A stretch of 64,000 bases of DNA from JACMLX01 sp040384325 (GTDB lineage Bacteria > Gemmatimonadota > Gemmatimonadetes > Gemmatimonadales > Gemmatimonadaceae), in contig JAZKJL010000001.1 in the NCBI GenBank assembly GCA_040384325.1, positions 62,001 through 126,000 of the forward strand, read 5' to 3'. The notes below the pieces were generated by a model, which saw only the letters and a program-made list of their open reading frames with translations, did not search any database and had not been told where the DNA came from. Both the position numbers and the translations under genes were made by a program. Below, one piece after another: positions 51,648 through 58,352 of the stretch; position 1 is the stretch's first letter, and the number at the start of each line of letters is the position of its first letter.

Positions 51648-54600
51648 ATGACCAAGATCCTGTTGGTCTGCCTCGGCCGACCGGCCCTGTACCACGCCGA
51701 TGGTTCGAGCGTCGCCATCGCCGGCAAGGCGGTGGCCCTGCTGGCGTACATGCGCCTCAATGCGCAACGCAGTGCGCATCGCGCCTTCCTCGCCGACCTG
51801 CTCTGGTCCGAGGCCGACGACGAGAAGGGTCGCGCCTCGCTGCGCGGTGCGATCTCGGCGCTGCGCGAGGTGCTCGGCGCCGACGTGCTGGTCGGCGATG
51901 CCGGAGAGCTGCGGCTGGTGCGCGATGTGCCGTGCGATGTCGCCGACTTCGTCAGCGCGGCCGCCAGCGGTGACAACCTCGCTGCGGTATCGGCGTACCG
52001 TGGTGACTTCTTCGCCGACTTCGCGCTCCCTGGTGCGACCGGCTTCGAGCTGTGGGCCACCATCGAGCGGCAGCGGCTGCGCAGCATCTTCGTGCGCTGC
52101 GCGGACAGCGTGGTGCAGCAGTTGCTCGACACCGGCCGTGCCCGCGCCGCGCTCGACATCGCGGTGCGTCTGGTGGATGCCGACGATGCGCGGCAGCGGT
52201 CGTGGCGCCTGCTGCTGGAGTGCCGCCTCGGTGTGCAGGAGTTCGCGGCCGCGTTGCTGGATGCGGCGCGGCTGGAGGCGGTGATGCTGGGGCACGACAT
52301 GCCGCTGGAGGCGGCGACGCGTGCGCTGCTGCGGCGCGTGGAGCAGCAGCAGGCGATTGCACCACAGCCCGGCGCACCCGTGATGCAGGCCGACCTGGTT
52401 GGGCGCACGGCGGCGTTCTCGTCGCTGCTCGATCGGTGGAAGGAGGTCGGTGTCGGGCATCAGGCGGTGATCGCGATCGGGGGTGAGGCGGGGCTGGGCA
52501 AGTCTCGACTGCTGGATGACCTCGCGACACGGTTGCGCAGTCATGGTGCGCGGGTGTTGCTGGTGCGGGCCCGCCACGGCGATCGTGGCATTCCGTTCGC
52601 GCTGCTGCAGCAGCTGGTGTCGGCATTGGTGGCATTGCCGGGTGCTGCTGGTGTCGCACCGGAATCGGCGCGCACGCTGGTGGGCTTGGAGCCACGCCTC
52701 GGGAGCACATTCGTGTCGGCGGACGCGGAGACCGTCTCCGGCGTGGACGTGCCTCTGCGCCGAGCGACGGCGCTGGCCGACCTGATCGGTGCCGTCAGCG
52801 ACGACCGGCCGGTGGCGCTGTTGATCGACGACCTGCACTGGGCCGACGGCAGCTCCGTCACCGCGCTGGCGTCGGCGCTGGCACGCACCACGGCGGCGCG
52901 GGTGCTGGTGGTGGTGGCGCAGCGGAATCCCGTCACCAGCGCGTTCCGGCAGCAGGTCATCTCACTCGAGGCGCTGGACGAAGCCGACCTGCAGCAGCTG
53001 CTGGGCAGCATGCTGGTGGCCGTGGGTGCGGGCGTCACGACACCGTTCGCGGCGCGACTGCTGGCGTCCACCCGTGGCGTGCCACTGCTGGTGATGGAGG
53101 CGCTGCAGCTGCTGGTGCAGGAGTCGCTGCTGGTGCCCAGCGACGGCGCGTGGACGGTGACGGACGTGCCGGCACTGCTGACGCGCTTGCAGGCGCTGGA
53201 CGTGATGGCTGAACGTCTGGCGCCGCTCGATGCGGTGATGCGCGACCTGTTGCTGCAGCTGGCGCTGGCGGCGGTGGGAGTCCGTGGTGCGCTCCTGCGT
53301 GCCGGTCGCCCGCCGGGGGACGGCGTGCACGATGCCGTGGCGCGTTTGCAGTTGGGTGGCTGGATCAGCGAGTCCGAGGGTGTGGTGTCGGTGAGCCACG
53401 ACGAGATCAGTCGTGCGGTGGTGGAGGCCGCGACGCCGGAGGAACTCCGCGCCGCGCGGGCCGCGCTGGTCGCCGCACTGGATGGCTTGCCCGCTCCCGA
53501 TACCAGCGAAGCGCGCCTGCTGGCGAGAGTGCTGGTGGACGTGGACGACGTTCCGGCGCTCTATCGGCACCTCGCGCGATGGAGTGCGGCGGCAACGTCG
53601 TCGCGTCGCGGGGGTGGGTGGCGTGAGGCGGGCGCAGAGTTGCTTGGCGCGACGTTCAATCCATCTCTTACGCAGCAGCTGACGCGGTACGAACCGTGGA
53701 CCGAGCGTGTGGCGCCGGTGGCGCGACGCACGGCACTGGTGGTCGGCTCGGCCGCGGTGGTGCTGATCCTTGGCCTGCTGGTGCGCGCACGCGAAAGGGC
53801 GCCGGCCGCGATCCGGTTCGTGACGCCGCCGTTGGCGACGACGAGCGTCGGCATTACGCCGGCGGTGGAAGTGGAAATCCTCAACGGCGCTGGCGGGCGC
53901 ATCACGGCCAGCGGCGACACGGTGCATCTGAGCCTTACCAGTCCGAATGCGAGGCTGGAAGGAAACCTCGCGGTGGTTGCAGAGAGTGGGCTGGCCCGGT
54001 TCCCGTCGGCGCGTGTGACTGGTGAGCTCGACTCGCTCAATTTCCTTCAGGCTCGGTCGGGCGCGCTGCGCACGGGTGCGGTCCGTCTGCTCGGCACACA
54101 CGACGCGGCCGTCCACGTCGTCAAGGCACGGATCGCCGATCCCCGTTCCGGTGTGACGCGTGGAGACACGCTGGTGCTGAACGCCGGGGTTCGCACCGTG
54201 GTGCAGCTGGACCTGCGCTACACCGCGCCTTGGATGTCGGCGGCGGTGATGCTGGCCGGTGTCCCAACGTGGGGTGATCGAGCATCGTCTTGGATCGAAC
54301 TCGGTCCCTGCGCAACGCCTGCGAGAAACGCGGTCCGTTTCACCATGGTGCCGATCACCGCGCCGACGCAGCCCGGCCACTATCGCCTCTTTCTCGTCCT
54401 GGCTGCCGAGTCGGATGCGGCGCACATCGCGTCGGGCACGAACTGGGCGTTCGGTGCTCCGCAGTGGGGCGATGGGAACGACGTCGCGGATTGGGGCGAC
54501 TCGGAAGTGTCGCGCGCGCAGCGTACGGGGCATGTCCGCATCGCGGGTCGATGGCTATACCGCGGCGGCCGACGCGGGTGGGCAGACCTCGGCGCCGCGG

Positions 54601-54653
54601 TGGTCGAGGTGATCGTGCAGGCGCCGCCGCGGGTCGCTGCGCAGGCGCGGTGA
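51648..54653 (+). CDS. BTAD/AAA-type regulator with a membrane helix
   Basis: The 1001-residue protein has an N-terminal OmpR-like winged-helix/BTAD region (about 1-235: FLADLLWSEADDEKGRASLRGAI, FELWATIERQRLRSIF). A STAND/AAA ATPase domain follows, with Walker A GGEAGLGKS at 278-286 and Walker B ALLIDDLHWAD near 390-400. Around residue 695-713 a single membrane helix (ALVVGSAAVVLILGLLVRA) is followed by a roughly 285-residue beta-rich outer domain. SARP/LAL regulators normally carry TPR repeats and stay soluble. This one looks like a one-component membrane sensor-regulator, a layout common in Gemmatimonadota. The target and ligand are unknown. Confidence 0.82.
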   Translation: MTKILLVCLGRPALYHADGSSVAIAGKAVALLAYMRLNAQRSAHRAFLADLLWSEADDEKGRASLRGAISALREVLGADVLVGDAGELRLVRDVPCDVADFVSAAASGDNLAAVSAYRGDFFADFALPGATGFELWATIERQRLRSIFVRCADSVVQQLLDTGRARAALDIAVRLVDADDARQRSWRLLLECRLGVQEFAAALLDAARLEAVMLGHDMPLEAATRALLRRVEQQQAIAPQPGAPVMQADLVGRTAAFSSLLDRWKEVGVGHQAVIAIGGEAGLGKSRLLDDLATRLRSHGARVLLVRARHGDRGIPFALLQQLVSALVALPGAAGVAPESARTLVGLEPRLGSTFVSADAETVSGVDVPLRRATALADLIGAVSDDRPVALLIDDLHWADGSSVTALASALARTTAARVLVVVAQRNPVTSAFRQQVISLEALDEADLQQLLGSMLVAVGAGVTTPFAARLLASTRGVPLLVMEALQLLVQESLLVPSDGAWTVTDVPALLTRLQALDVMAERLAPLDAVMRDLLLQLALAAVGVRGALLRAGRPPGDGVHDAVARLQLGGWISESEGVVSVSHDEISRAVVEAATPEELRAARAALVAALDGLPAPDTSEARLLARVLVDVDDVPALYRHLARWSAAATSSRRGGGWREAGAELLGATFNPSLTQQLTRYEPWTERVAPVARRTALVVGSAAVVLILGLLVRARERAPAAIRFVTPPLATTSVGITPAVEVEILNGAGGRITASGDTVHLSLTSPNARLEGNLAVVAESGLARFPSARVTGELDSLNFLQARSGALRTGAVRLLGTHDAAVHVVKARIADPRSGVTRGDTLVLNAGVRTVVQLDLRYTAPWMSAAVMLAGVPTWGDRASSWIELGPCATPARNAVRFTMVPITAPTQPGHYRLFLVLAAESDAAHIASGTNWAFGAPQWGDGNDVADWGDSEVSRAQRTGHVRIAGRWLYRGGRRGWADLGAAVVEVIVQAPPRVAAQAR

Positions 54654-54749
54654 GAGGGGCGGGGCAAACGGTGCGTGTATTGACGGTTGATTTACGCCGC
54701 GACGCGTGTTTGGGGCACCCCCTCCCGTCCCACCCCGTCAGCCCCGTCG

Positions 54750-55049
54750 ATGCCCGATTCATTGCGCACTCCCACCCCCGTGCCGTACCCGGTCGCGTCG
54801 CCGCCGCACCAGCGGCTGTCGCGCCCCACCGCCCTGCAGCTGATGGCGCAGGAAGCCGCGATCTCGAAGGCCGCGGCGCGCGAGATCGCGCAGCGGGCCG
54901 CGTCGGGGCGGGTCGTGTTCACCGAACTCTGTCGCGCGGTGGACGGCCGGCTGCTGTACGTGGTGCTGATCGCGGCGCCCGGCCGGGCCGCGAAGCGGGC
55001 GATCCTGGTGGATGCGCAGACCGGCGCCGTGGTGGCGGACGGGGCGTGA
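54750..55049 (+). CDS. Small basic protein of unknown function, PepSY-like end
   Basis: I do not recognise this 99-residue protein with certainty. After a proline-rich N-terminus it has ALQLMAQEAAISKAAAREIA, helical and alanine-rich. It ends with a strand-turn stretch, RLLYVVLIAAPGRAAKRAIL followed by VDAQTGAVVADGA, that resembles the last part of PepSY modules (strand, Asp-x-x-x-Gly turn, strand). There is no signal peptide or membrane segment. The ATG at 54750 is chosen because the upstream extension is low-complexity proline and threonine. It sits just before tRNA-Pro. Confidence 0.6.
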   Translation: MPDSLRTPTPVPYPVASPPHQRLSRPTALQLMAQEAAISKAAAREIAQRAASGRVVFTELCRAVDGRLLYVVLIAAPGRAAKRAILVDAQTGAVVADGA

Positions 55050-55134
55050 TGCGCCCGCGCGATTGAAGCGCGGGGGCGGCCGGGTTAGGTTAGAGGTCTG
55101 TCGCGAACGGTCAGCGGGTGGGGCCGGGCAGTGA

Positions 55135-55208
55135 CGGGACGTAGCGCAGCCCGGTAGCGCACCTGAATGGGGTTCAGGGGGTCGCAGGTTCGAATCCTGT
55201 CGTCCCGA
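55135..55208 (+). tRNA. tRNA-Pro (anticodon GGG)
   Basis: A full cloverleaf is present. The acceptor stem is CGGGACG (55135-55141) with CGTCCCG (55201-55207), and A55208 is the discriminator. The D stem is GCGC/GCGC. The anticodon stem CCTGA/TCAGG holds a 7-base loop ATGGGGT, which places GGG at 55169-55171. The T stem GCAGG/CCTGT holds loop TTCGAAT. CCA is not encoded. The 3' half is duplicated in degenerate form 3 kb downstream (58182-58223), as expected for a tRNA used as an integration site. Confidence 0.96.
55165..55206 (+). repeat. Attachment-site-like repeat, left copy (inside tRNA-Pro)
   Basis: These 42 bases of the tRNA 3' half match 58182-58223 at 37 positions without gaps, including 19 identical bases (GTTCGAATCCTGTCGTCCC, 55188-55206). 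Integrases of the tyrosine type usually cross over in the T-arm and 3' end of a tRNA, which is exactly the identical part. Confidence 0.75.
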
Positions 55209-55271
55209 TGGGGATAACCCGTTGGAATGAAGTGAGTTAAGAGGGTCAGCGTATCCAATGATTTTCAGGGC

Positions 55272-55295
55272 GGATACGTTTTTGGATACGTTTTG
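55272..55295 (+). repeat. 12-bp direct-repeat pair after tRNA-Pro
   Basis: GGATACGTTTTT (55272-55283) is followed directly by GGATACGTTTTG (55284-55295). An equivalent pair is present at 58287-58310. Here the pair begins 66 bp after the end of the att-like core; there it begins 64 bp after. Such closely spaced direct repeats next to an att core resemble arm-type integrase binding sites. Confidence 0.6.
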
Positions 55296-55340
55296 TCCCC
55301 GCATGCGTGCTCAGGACGCCGCTGGGACGAACGCGGACGG

Positions 55341-55370
55341 CGCGGCTCCCTGAACCGGAGCCGCGTTTTT
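55341..55370 (+). terminator. Intrinsic terminator downstream of tRNA-Pro
   Basis: CGCGGCTCC (55341-55349) pairs with GGAGCCGCG (55357-55365) around a 7-base loop and is followed by TTTTT (55366-55370), a textbook intrinsic terminator. It probably ends the tRNA-Pro transcript before the island genes. The 228 bp between the tRNA and the next start codon hold nothing else besides the 12-bp repeats. Confidence 0.85.
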
Positions 55371-55436
55371 CGTTCCTGCTACGCGCGTCTGTATTTGTGG
55401 TTGCGGCACACATGGCGTCGAGGCGACGGAGGCTCA

Positions 55437-56072
55437 GTGAGCGCGTGCTGTCAGGGACCAGAGTGTGGCACGGCGACCGCGGCCACCCCGCTGTATCGCC
55501 GCGCGCTCTGGATCGCCCTCGTCGTGAACGCGATCATGTTCGTCGTGGAGCTGGTCGGCGGCCTCGAGGCGGGTTCGTCCGCGCTGCAGGCCGATTCGCT
55601 GGACTTTCTCGGTGACGCGGCGAACTACGGCCTGAGCCTATTCGTCCTCGCATCGGCCATGTCGATCCGGGCGCGTGCGTCCGTCCTCAAAGCAGCGACG
55701 ATGGGGGCGTTCGGCATCTGGGTCATTGCACACGCCGTGTACGTCGCCGCCAGCGGACGTGTGCCGGAACCGATGGTCATGACCGTGATCGGGCTGATCG
55801 CGCTCACCACCAATGTGTGTGTCGCGCTGCTCTTGTATCGCTATCGGACCGGTGACTCGAACATGCGGTCGGTGTGGATCTGTTCGCGCAACGACGCTAT
55901 CAGCAACATCGCCGTCGTCGCGGCCGCGGCCGGTGTCTTCACGACGCGACAGGGCTGGCCCGACATCGCGGTGGCGATGATCATGGGCGTGCTTTCATTG
56001 TCTGGGGCCGCGCAGGTCCTGCGTCACGCGCAGCAAGAGCTCAGCGCAATGCGCACCGCTGGCGCGCGCTGA
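55437..56072 (+). CDS. CDF-like cation transporter with Cys-rich N-terminus
   Basis: The 211-residue protein begins MSACCQGPECGT. It then has about six membrane helices with acidic residues of the cation-diffusion type (LQADSLDFLGDAANYGLSLFVLA; VWICSRNDAISNIAVVAAA). It is shorter than usual CDF proteins because the C-terminal cytoplasmic domain is missing. This group often stands next to MerR-type metal regulators and is presumed to export Zn, Cd or Co. The GTG at 55437 is chosen because GGAGG stands 5 nt upstream; earlier in-frame codons give a low-complexity start. It is the first gene of the putative island. Confidence 0.8.
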   Translation: MSACCQGPECGTATAATPLYRRALWIALVVNAIMFVVELVGGLEAGSSALQADSLDFLGDAANYGLSLFVLASAMSIRARASVLKAATMGAFGIWVIAHAVYVAASGRVPEPMVMTVIGLIALTTNVCVALLLYRYRTGDSNMRSVWICSRNDAISNIAVVAAAAGVFTTRQGWPDIAVAMIMGVLSLSGAAQVLRHAQQELSAMRTAGAR

Positions 56073-56133
56073 CGGCGCTGCGCGCGTTCGGAAGAATCTG
56101 CTACGCGGCAGCCGTCGCACGGTGTGCCGGATC

Positions 56134-56472
56134 CTACGGAGCGCTGGGTGCGCCACGTCCGAGAAGGATCACGCCCGAACCAACCAGACAGAGAACGGCG
56201 CCAACGACGTCGGCACGATCCGGCCGCACCCCTTCCACGGTCCACAGCCACGCGAGCGATGTGATGATGTAGATCCCGCCGTACGCGGCGTAGGCGCGAC
56301 CGGCAAACGCGCTGTCGACGCGCGTCAGCGCCAACGCGAAGAGCGTCAGCAACAGCACGCCCGCGACGGCGCTCCAGGCGCTGCGACCCTGACGCAGCCA
56401 GATCCAGAAGCAGAAGCAGCCGCCGATCTCCGCCAATGCTGCGACAAGGTACACCAGAAGCGTGCGGGTCAC
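56134..56472 (-). CDS. YnfA family membrane protein
   Basis: The 112-residue protein has four membrane helices and the family blocks VAALAEIGGCFCFWIWLRQGRSAW, VDSAFAGRAYAAYGGIYIITSLAWLWTVEGVRPDRADVVGA and CLVGSGVILLG. YnfA proteins are SMR-like in size and some relatives confer tolerance to metals or antiseptics. The start is GTG at 56472, overlapping the stop of the merR-like gene by 4 nt (GTGA), so the two are co-translated. Several ATGs further upstream in frame would create a non-membrane extension with no family resemblance. Confidence 0.85.
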   Translation of the reverse strand: MTRTLLVYLVAALAEIGGCFCFWIWLRQGRSAWSAVAGVLLLTLFALALTRVDSAFAGRAYAAYGGIYIITSLAWLWTVEGVRPDRADVVGAVLCLVGSGVILLGRGAPSAP

Positions 56473-56939
56473 GCGTGCACGCGCCGGGTTGGCTTCGTAC
56501 GGTGCGTCCTGCCCTGCGCTGCCAGTTGTACTAGGGGCACACAGGCCGGCCCTGGCCCGCCGACACATTCGGCGTCACACCGGTGCACGAACGCGGCTAT
56601 GTCGCGTTCGAGCGCGCGCAGCTCCGTCATCTTTGCACGGACCTGCGTGAGATGCGCCTGCGCGATGTCGCGTGCGTCGGTGCAATTGCGCCGCGAATCA
56701 CCGAACAGGCTCACGAGGTCGCGCACCTGCTCGAGCGGGAAGCCGAACTCGCGACAGCGCCGGATGAACAGCAGCCGGTCGACGTCCGCCTCCCCATACC
56801 GGCGCTGGCCGCCCGCCTGACGCGCGGCGTGGGGCAGCAGGCCAACCTCCTCGTAGTAGCGGATCGTGGGCGTGTTGGTGCCGGTGCGCTCGGCCAGCTC
56901 CCCGATTCGCAGCGCGTCGCGCTCCGTGGACGATGCCAT
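56469..56939 (-). CDS. MerR-family metal-responsive regulator
   Basis: The 156-residue protein has the N-terminal winged helix (LRIGELAERTGTNTPTIRYYEEVGLLP), a dimerisation helix and a metal-binding C-terminus. Cysteines at C86 (RRNCTDARDIAQAHL), C121, C125 and C133 (HRCDAECVGGPGPACVPL) sit like C82, C117 and C126 of MerR. It should bind the palindrome at 56995-57011 and activate the divergent gene at 57095 when a thiophilic or divalent metal binds. The metal (Hg, Pb, Cd or Zn) cannot be told from sequence. It forms an operon with the YnfA gene. Confidence 0.9.
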   Translation of the reverse strand: MASSTERDALRIGELAERTGTNTPTIRYYEEVGLLPHAARQAGGQRRYGEADVDRLLFIRRCREFGFPLEQVRDLVSLFGDSRRNCTDARDIAQAHLTQVRAKMTELRALERDIAAFVHRCDAECVGGPGPACVPLVQLAAQGRTHRTKPTRRVHA

Positions 56940-56989
56940 CTGGTCTCTCTCCGCCGTGATGGCTGCTGCCGACGGGCGTGGTGGGGGGC

Positions 56990-57020
56990 TTGAACTTCAA
57001 GTGACTTGAAGATGTACGCT
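56990..57020 (+). promoter_or_regulatory. MerR-type operator/promoter with 19-bp spacer
   Basis: A -35 element TTGAAC (56990-56995) and a -10-like TACGCT (57015-57020) are separated by exactly 19 bp, longer than the standard 17, which is the hallmark of MerR-activated promoters. The spacer holds the perfect dyad CTTCAAGTGACTTGAAG (56995-57011; 8-bp arms around one G). It reads towards the gene at 57095, and the regulator gene lies divergently 50 bp away. Confidence 0.88.
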
Positions 57021-57094
57021 TCCCGCCGTACGACGCAATCCATGGGGTGCACTCCGCGCCACCGCGCGACTCGCGTCCGACGAGAGAGGGGCAG

Positions 57095-57904
57095 ATGACC
57101 CGACCGATAGCCTGTACGCTCGATGACACTGCGGCAGCGACTCGCGCGCGCACCATTGCGGCGCTGAACACCGACGGGCTGCGCGCTGTCGAGCGCTCGG
57201 GACGAATGCTCATGCTGACGTACACGCCGGCGATGCGCGCGCGCGTCGACGCACTGGTGCTGCTGGAACGGGAGTGCTGCGCGTTCCTGCACTTCACGGT
57301 CGAGGCGCGTGCAGGCGCGACGCGACTGGCGATTTTCGCGCCGTTCCTCGTTGGAGCGCCCGGTGAGCCGGTTGGCGCGACCGGTACTCCAACCTGCGCC
57401 GTCGACTGTGCCTGCAGCACGGCAACGCGCGACACGGGCAGCGATGGCGAGTCGCCTGAGAGTCGACATGGGGCTGATAGCGCTGATGACTCGGGAGCCG
57501 ACGGGCGGGGCTGGGCGGGTCGCTTGCCAGGCACCGCGGCCGGCAGCGCGGCGGCGGTCGCACTGGCGTGCGGCGTGTGCTGTGTCGTGCCGCTGGCCCT
57601 CCCCGCGATTGCGTTGACCAGCGTCGGCGGCGCCCTCGCGGTGTTCGCTGGCGCATATCGCTGGATGACATATGCCGCGGTCGCGCTCACGCTCGCCGGC
57701 TGGCTCTACGTCGCGGGGCAGAGCGTCCGCAAGGGACAGCGGCCCTCGCGGGCGACATGGCGTTCCATGATGGTCGCGACGCTGTTCGTGGGTCTGGCGA
57801 TGAGCTGGCCGCGGATCGAGCGCGACCTGCGGCCGCGCGTCGCACATGACGATGTGCAGGCCGGCGAACCGACGGCCTCGCGTGCGCCGGTCGAATCGCG
57901 GTGA
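57095..57904 (+). CDS. Cysteine-rich MerT/MerF-like membrane protein fused to a soluble domain
   Basis: The 269-residue protein has a soluble N-terminal domain of about 85 residues ending in LLERECCAFLHFTVE (C61-C62), a cysteine-rich linker (C101, C105, C107 in CAVDCACS), and then three or four membrane helices. The first helix carries ACGVCCVVPLALPA (C159, C162, C163), like the vicinal cysteines of MerT and MerF. Such pairs pass Hg2+ or other soft metals across the membrane. The start at 57095 follows a GAGAGGGG ribosome-binding site. It is driven by the MerR-type promoter at 56990. No mercuric reductase is present in the window, so the transported metal remains open. Confidence 0.78.
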   Translation: MTRPIACTLDDTAAATRARTIAALNTDGLRAVERSGRMLMLTYTPAMRARVDALVLLERECCAFLHFTVEARAGATRLAIFAPFLVGAPGEPVGATGTPTCAVDCACSTATRDTGSDGESPESRHGADSADDSGADGRGWAGRLPGTAAGSAAAVALACGVCCVVPLALPAIALTSVGGALAVFAGAYRWMTYAAVALTLAGWLYVAGQSVRKGQRPSRATWRSMMVATLFVGLAMSWPRIERDLRPRVAHDDVQAGEPTASRAPVESR

Positions 57905-58181
57905 CGACGATCTGAGGATGCGCTGGGCGATGCTTGCGCGTCGCCTCGAGAGACAGCGGCCCCACGCACTCACGTGGGGTCGACAAAAGCCGAGTGCCGG
58001 CGACAGCCTTCCAGATCCAGGGCCGGGGAGCAGGGAAGAACCGGTCCGTATCGGACGGTGCGAGCCCCGTCGCGACACACGTCGTCCGGGCGTGCTCCAT
58101 GACCCCCTGAGCTGGCGCAACGTCTCCACGTTGTTTCGCCGTGACCCTCTGTACCACAACGAGTTGTGCTACCGAACTGGA

Positions 58182-58223
58182 GAATGGGGTTCCATGCGTC
58201 GCAAGTTCGAATCCTGTCGTCCC
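58182..58223 (+). repeat. Attachment-site-like repeat, right copy (degenerate tRNA-Pro 3' half)
   Basis: It matches tRNA-Pro 55165-55206 at 37 of 42 positions, with the T-arm/3'-end part identical. The bases before it do not form the rest of a tRNA, so this is a fragment, not a second gene. It and the left copy bound about 3.0 kb that hold the metal-related genes. Confidence 0.8.
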
Positions 58224-58255
58224 AATGGTGTAATCAATTGTTATTGCTAGTCGTA

Positions 58256-58288
58256 CCAACCCGCTGAATTCTGCATTCAGCGGATTGG
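58256..58288 (+). other. Hairpin after the right att-like repeat
   Basis: CCGCTGAAT (58261-58269) pairs perfectly with ATTCAGCGG (58275-58283) around TCTGC. After one mismatch, CCAA and TTGG extend the stem. It lies between the att-like core and the 12-bp repeat pair and may be part of an integrase-binding region or a terminator. There is no T-run directly behind it. Confidence 0.6.
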
Positions 58289-58310
58289 TACCGTTATCGG
58301 TGCGGTTTTG
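58287..58310 (+). repeat. 12-bp direct-repeat pair after the right att-like site
   Basis: GGTACCGTTATC (58287-58298) and GGTGCGGTTTTG (58299-58310) are adjacent, with the second 12 bases after the first, like the pair at 55272-55295. Both pairs end in TTTTGTC. The match between sites is partial but position and spacing agree within 2 bp. Confidence 0.5.
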
Positions 58311-58352
58311 TCGCGTGTCACGACCTGCCAGGATGACTGTACAACGGTGCCT

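Larger units (their letters stand above)
57905..58352. other. 448-bp stretch without a gene, holding the right att-like site
   Basis: I see no supported gene here. A 7-bp-stem hairpin (CCCCACG 57960-57966 with CGTGGGG 57973-57979) lies 55 nt after the preceding stop and may end that transcript. A small hairpin GTCCG-TAT-CGGAC lies near 58044-58056. The att-like repeat, a hairpin and a direct-repeat pair (58182-58310, listed separately) fill the rest. Local base composition is lower in GC than most of the window. Confidence 0.6.

Noticed and set aside
58020..58100. Cobalamin-riboswitch-like GGGAA...CGGTGCGAG...CCCCG stretch
   Set aside because: The elements are in roughly the right order but the spacing is wrong, there is no proper AGCC..G....CTGCC end, and no cobalamin-related gene follows.
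58160..58226. Second tRNA gene
   Set aside because: Only the 3' half matches tRNA-Pro; no acceptor-stem partner or proper D arm can be formed, so it is a fragment, best explained as an att remnant.
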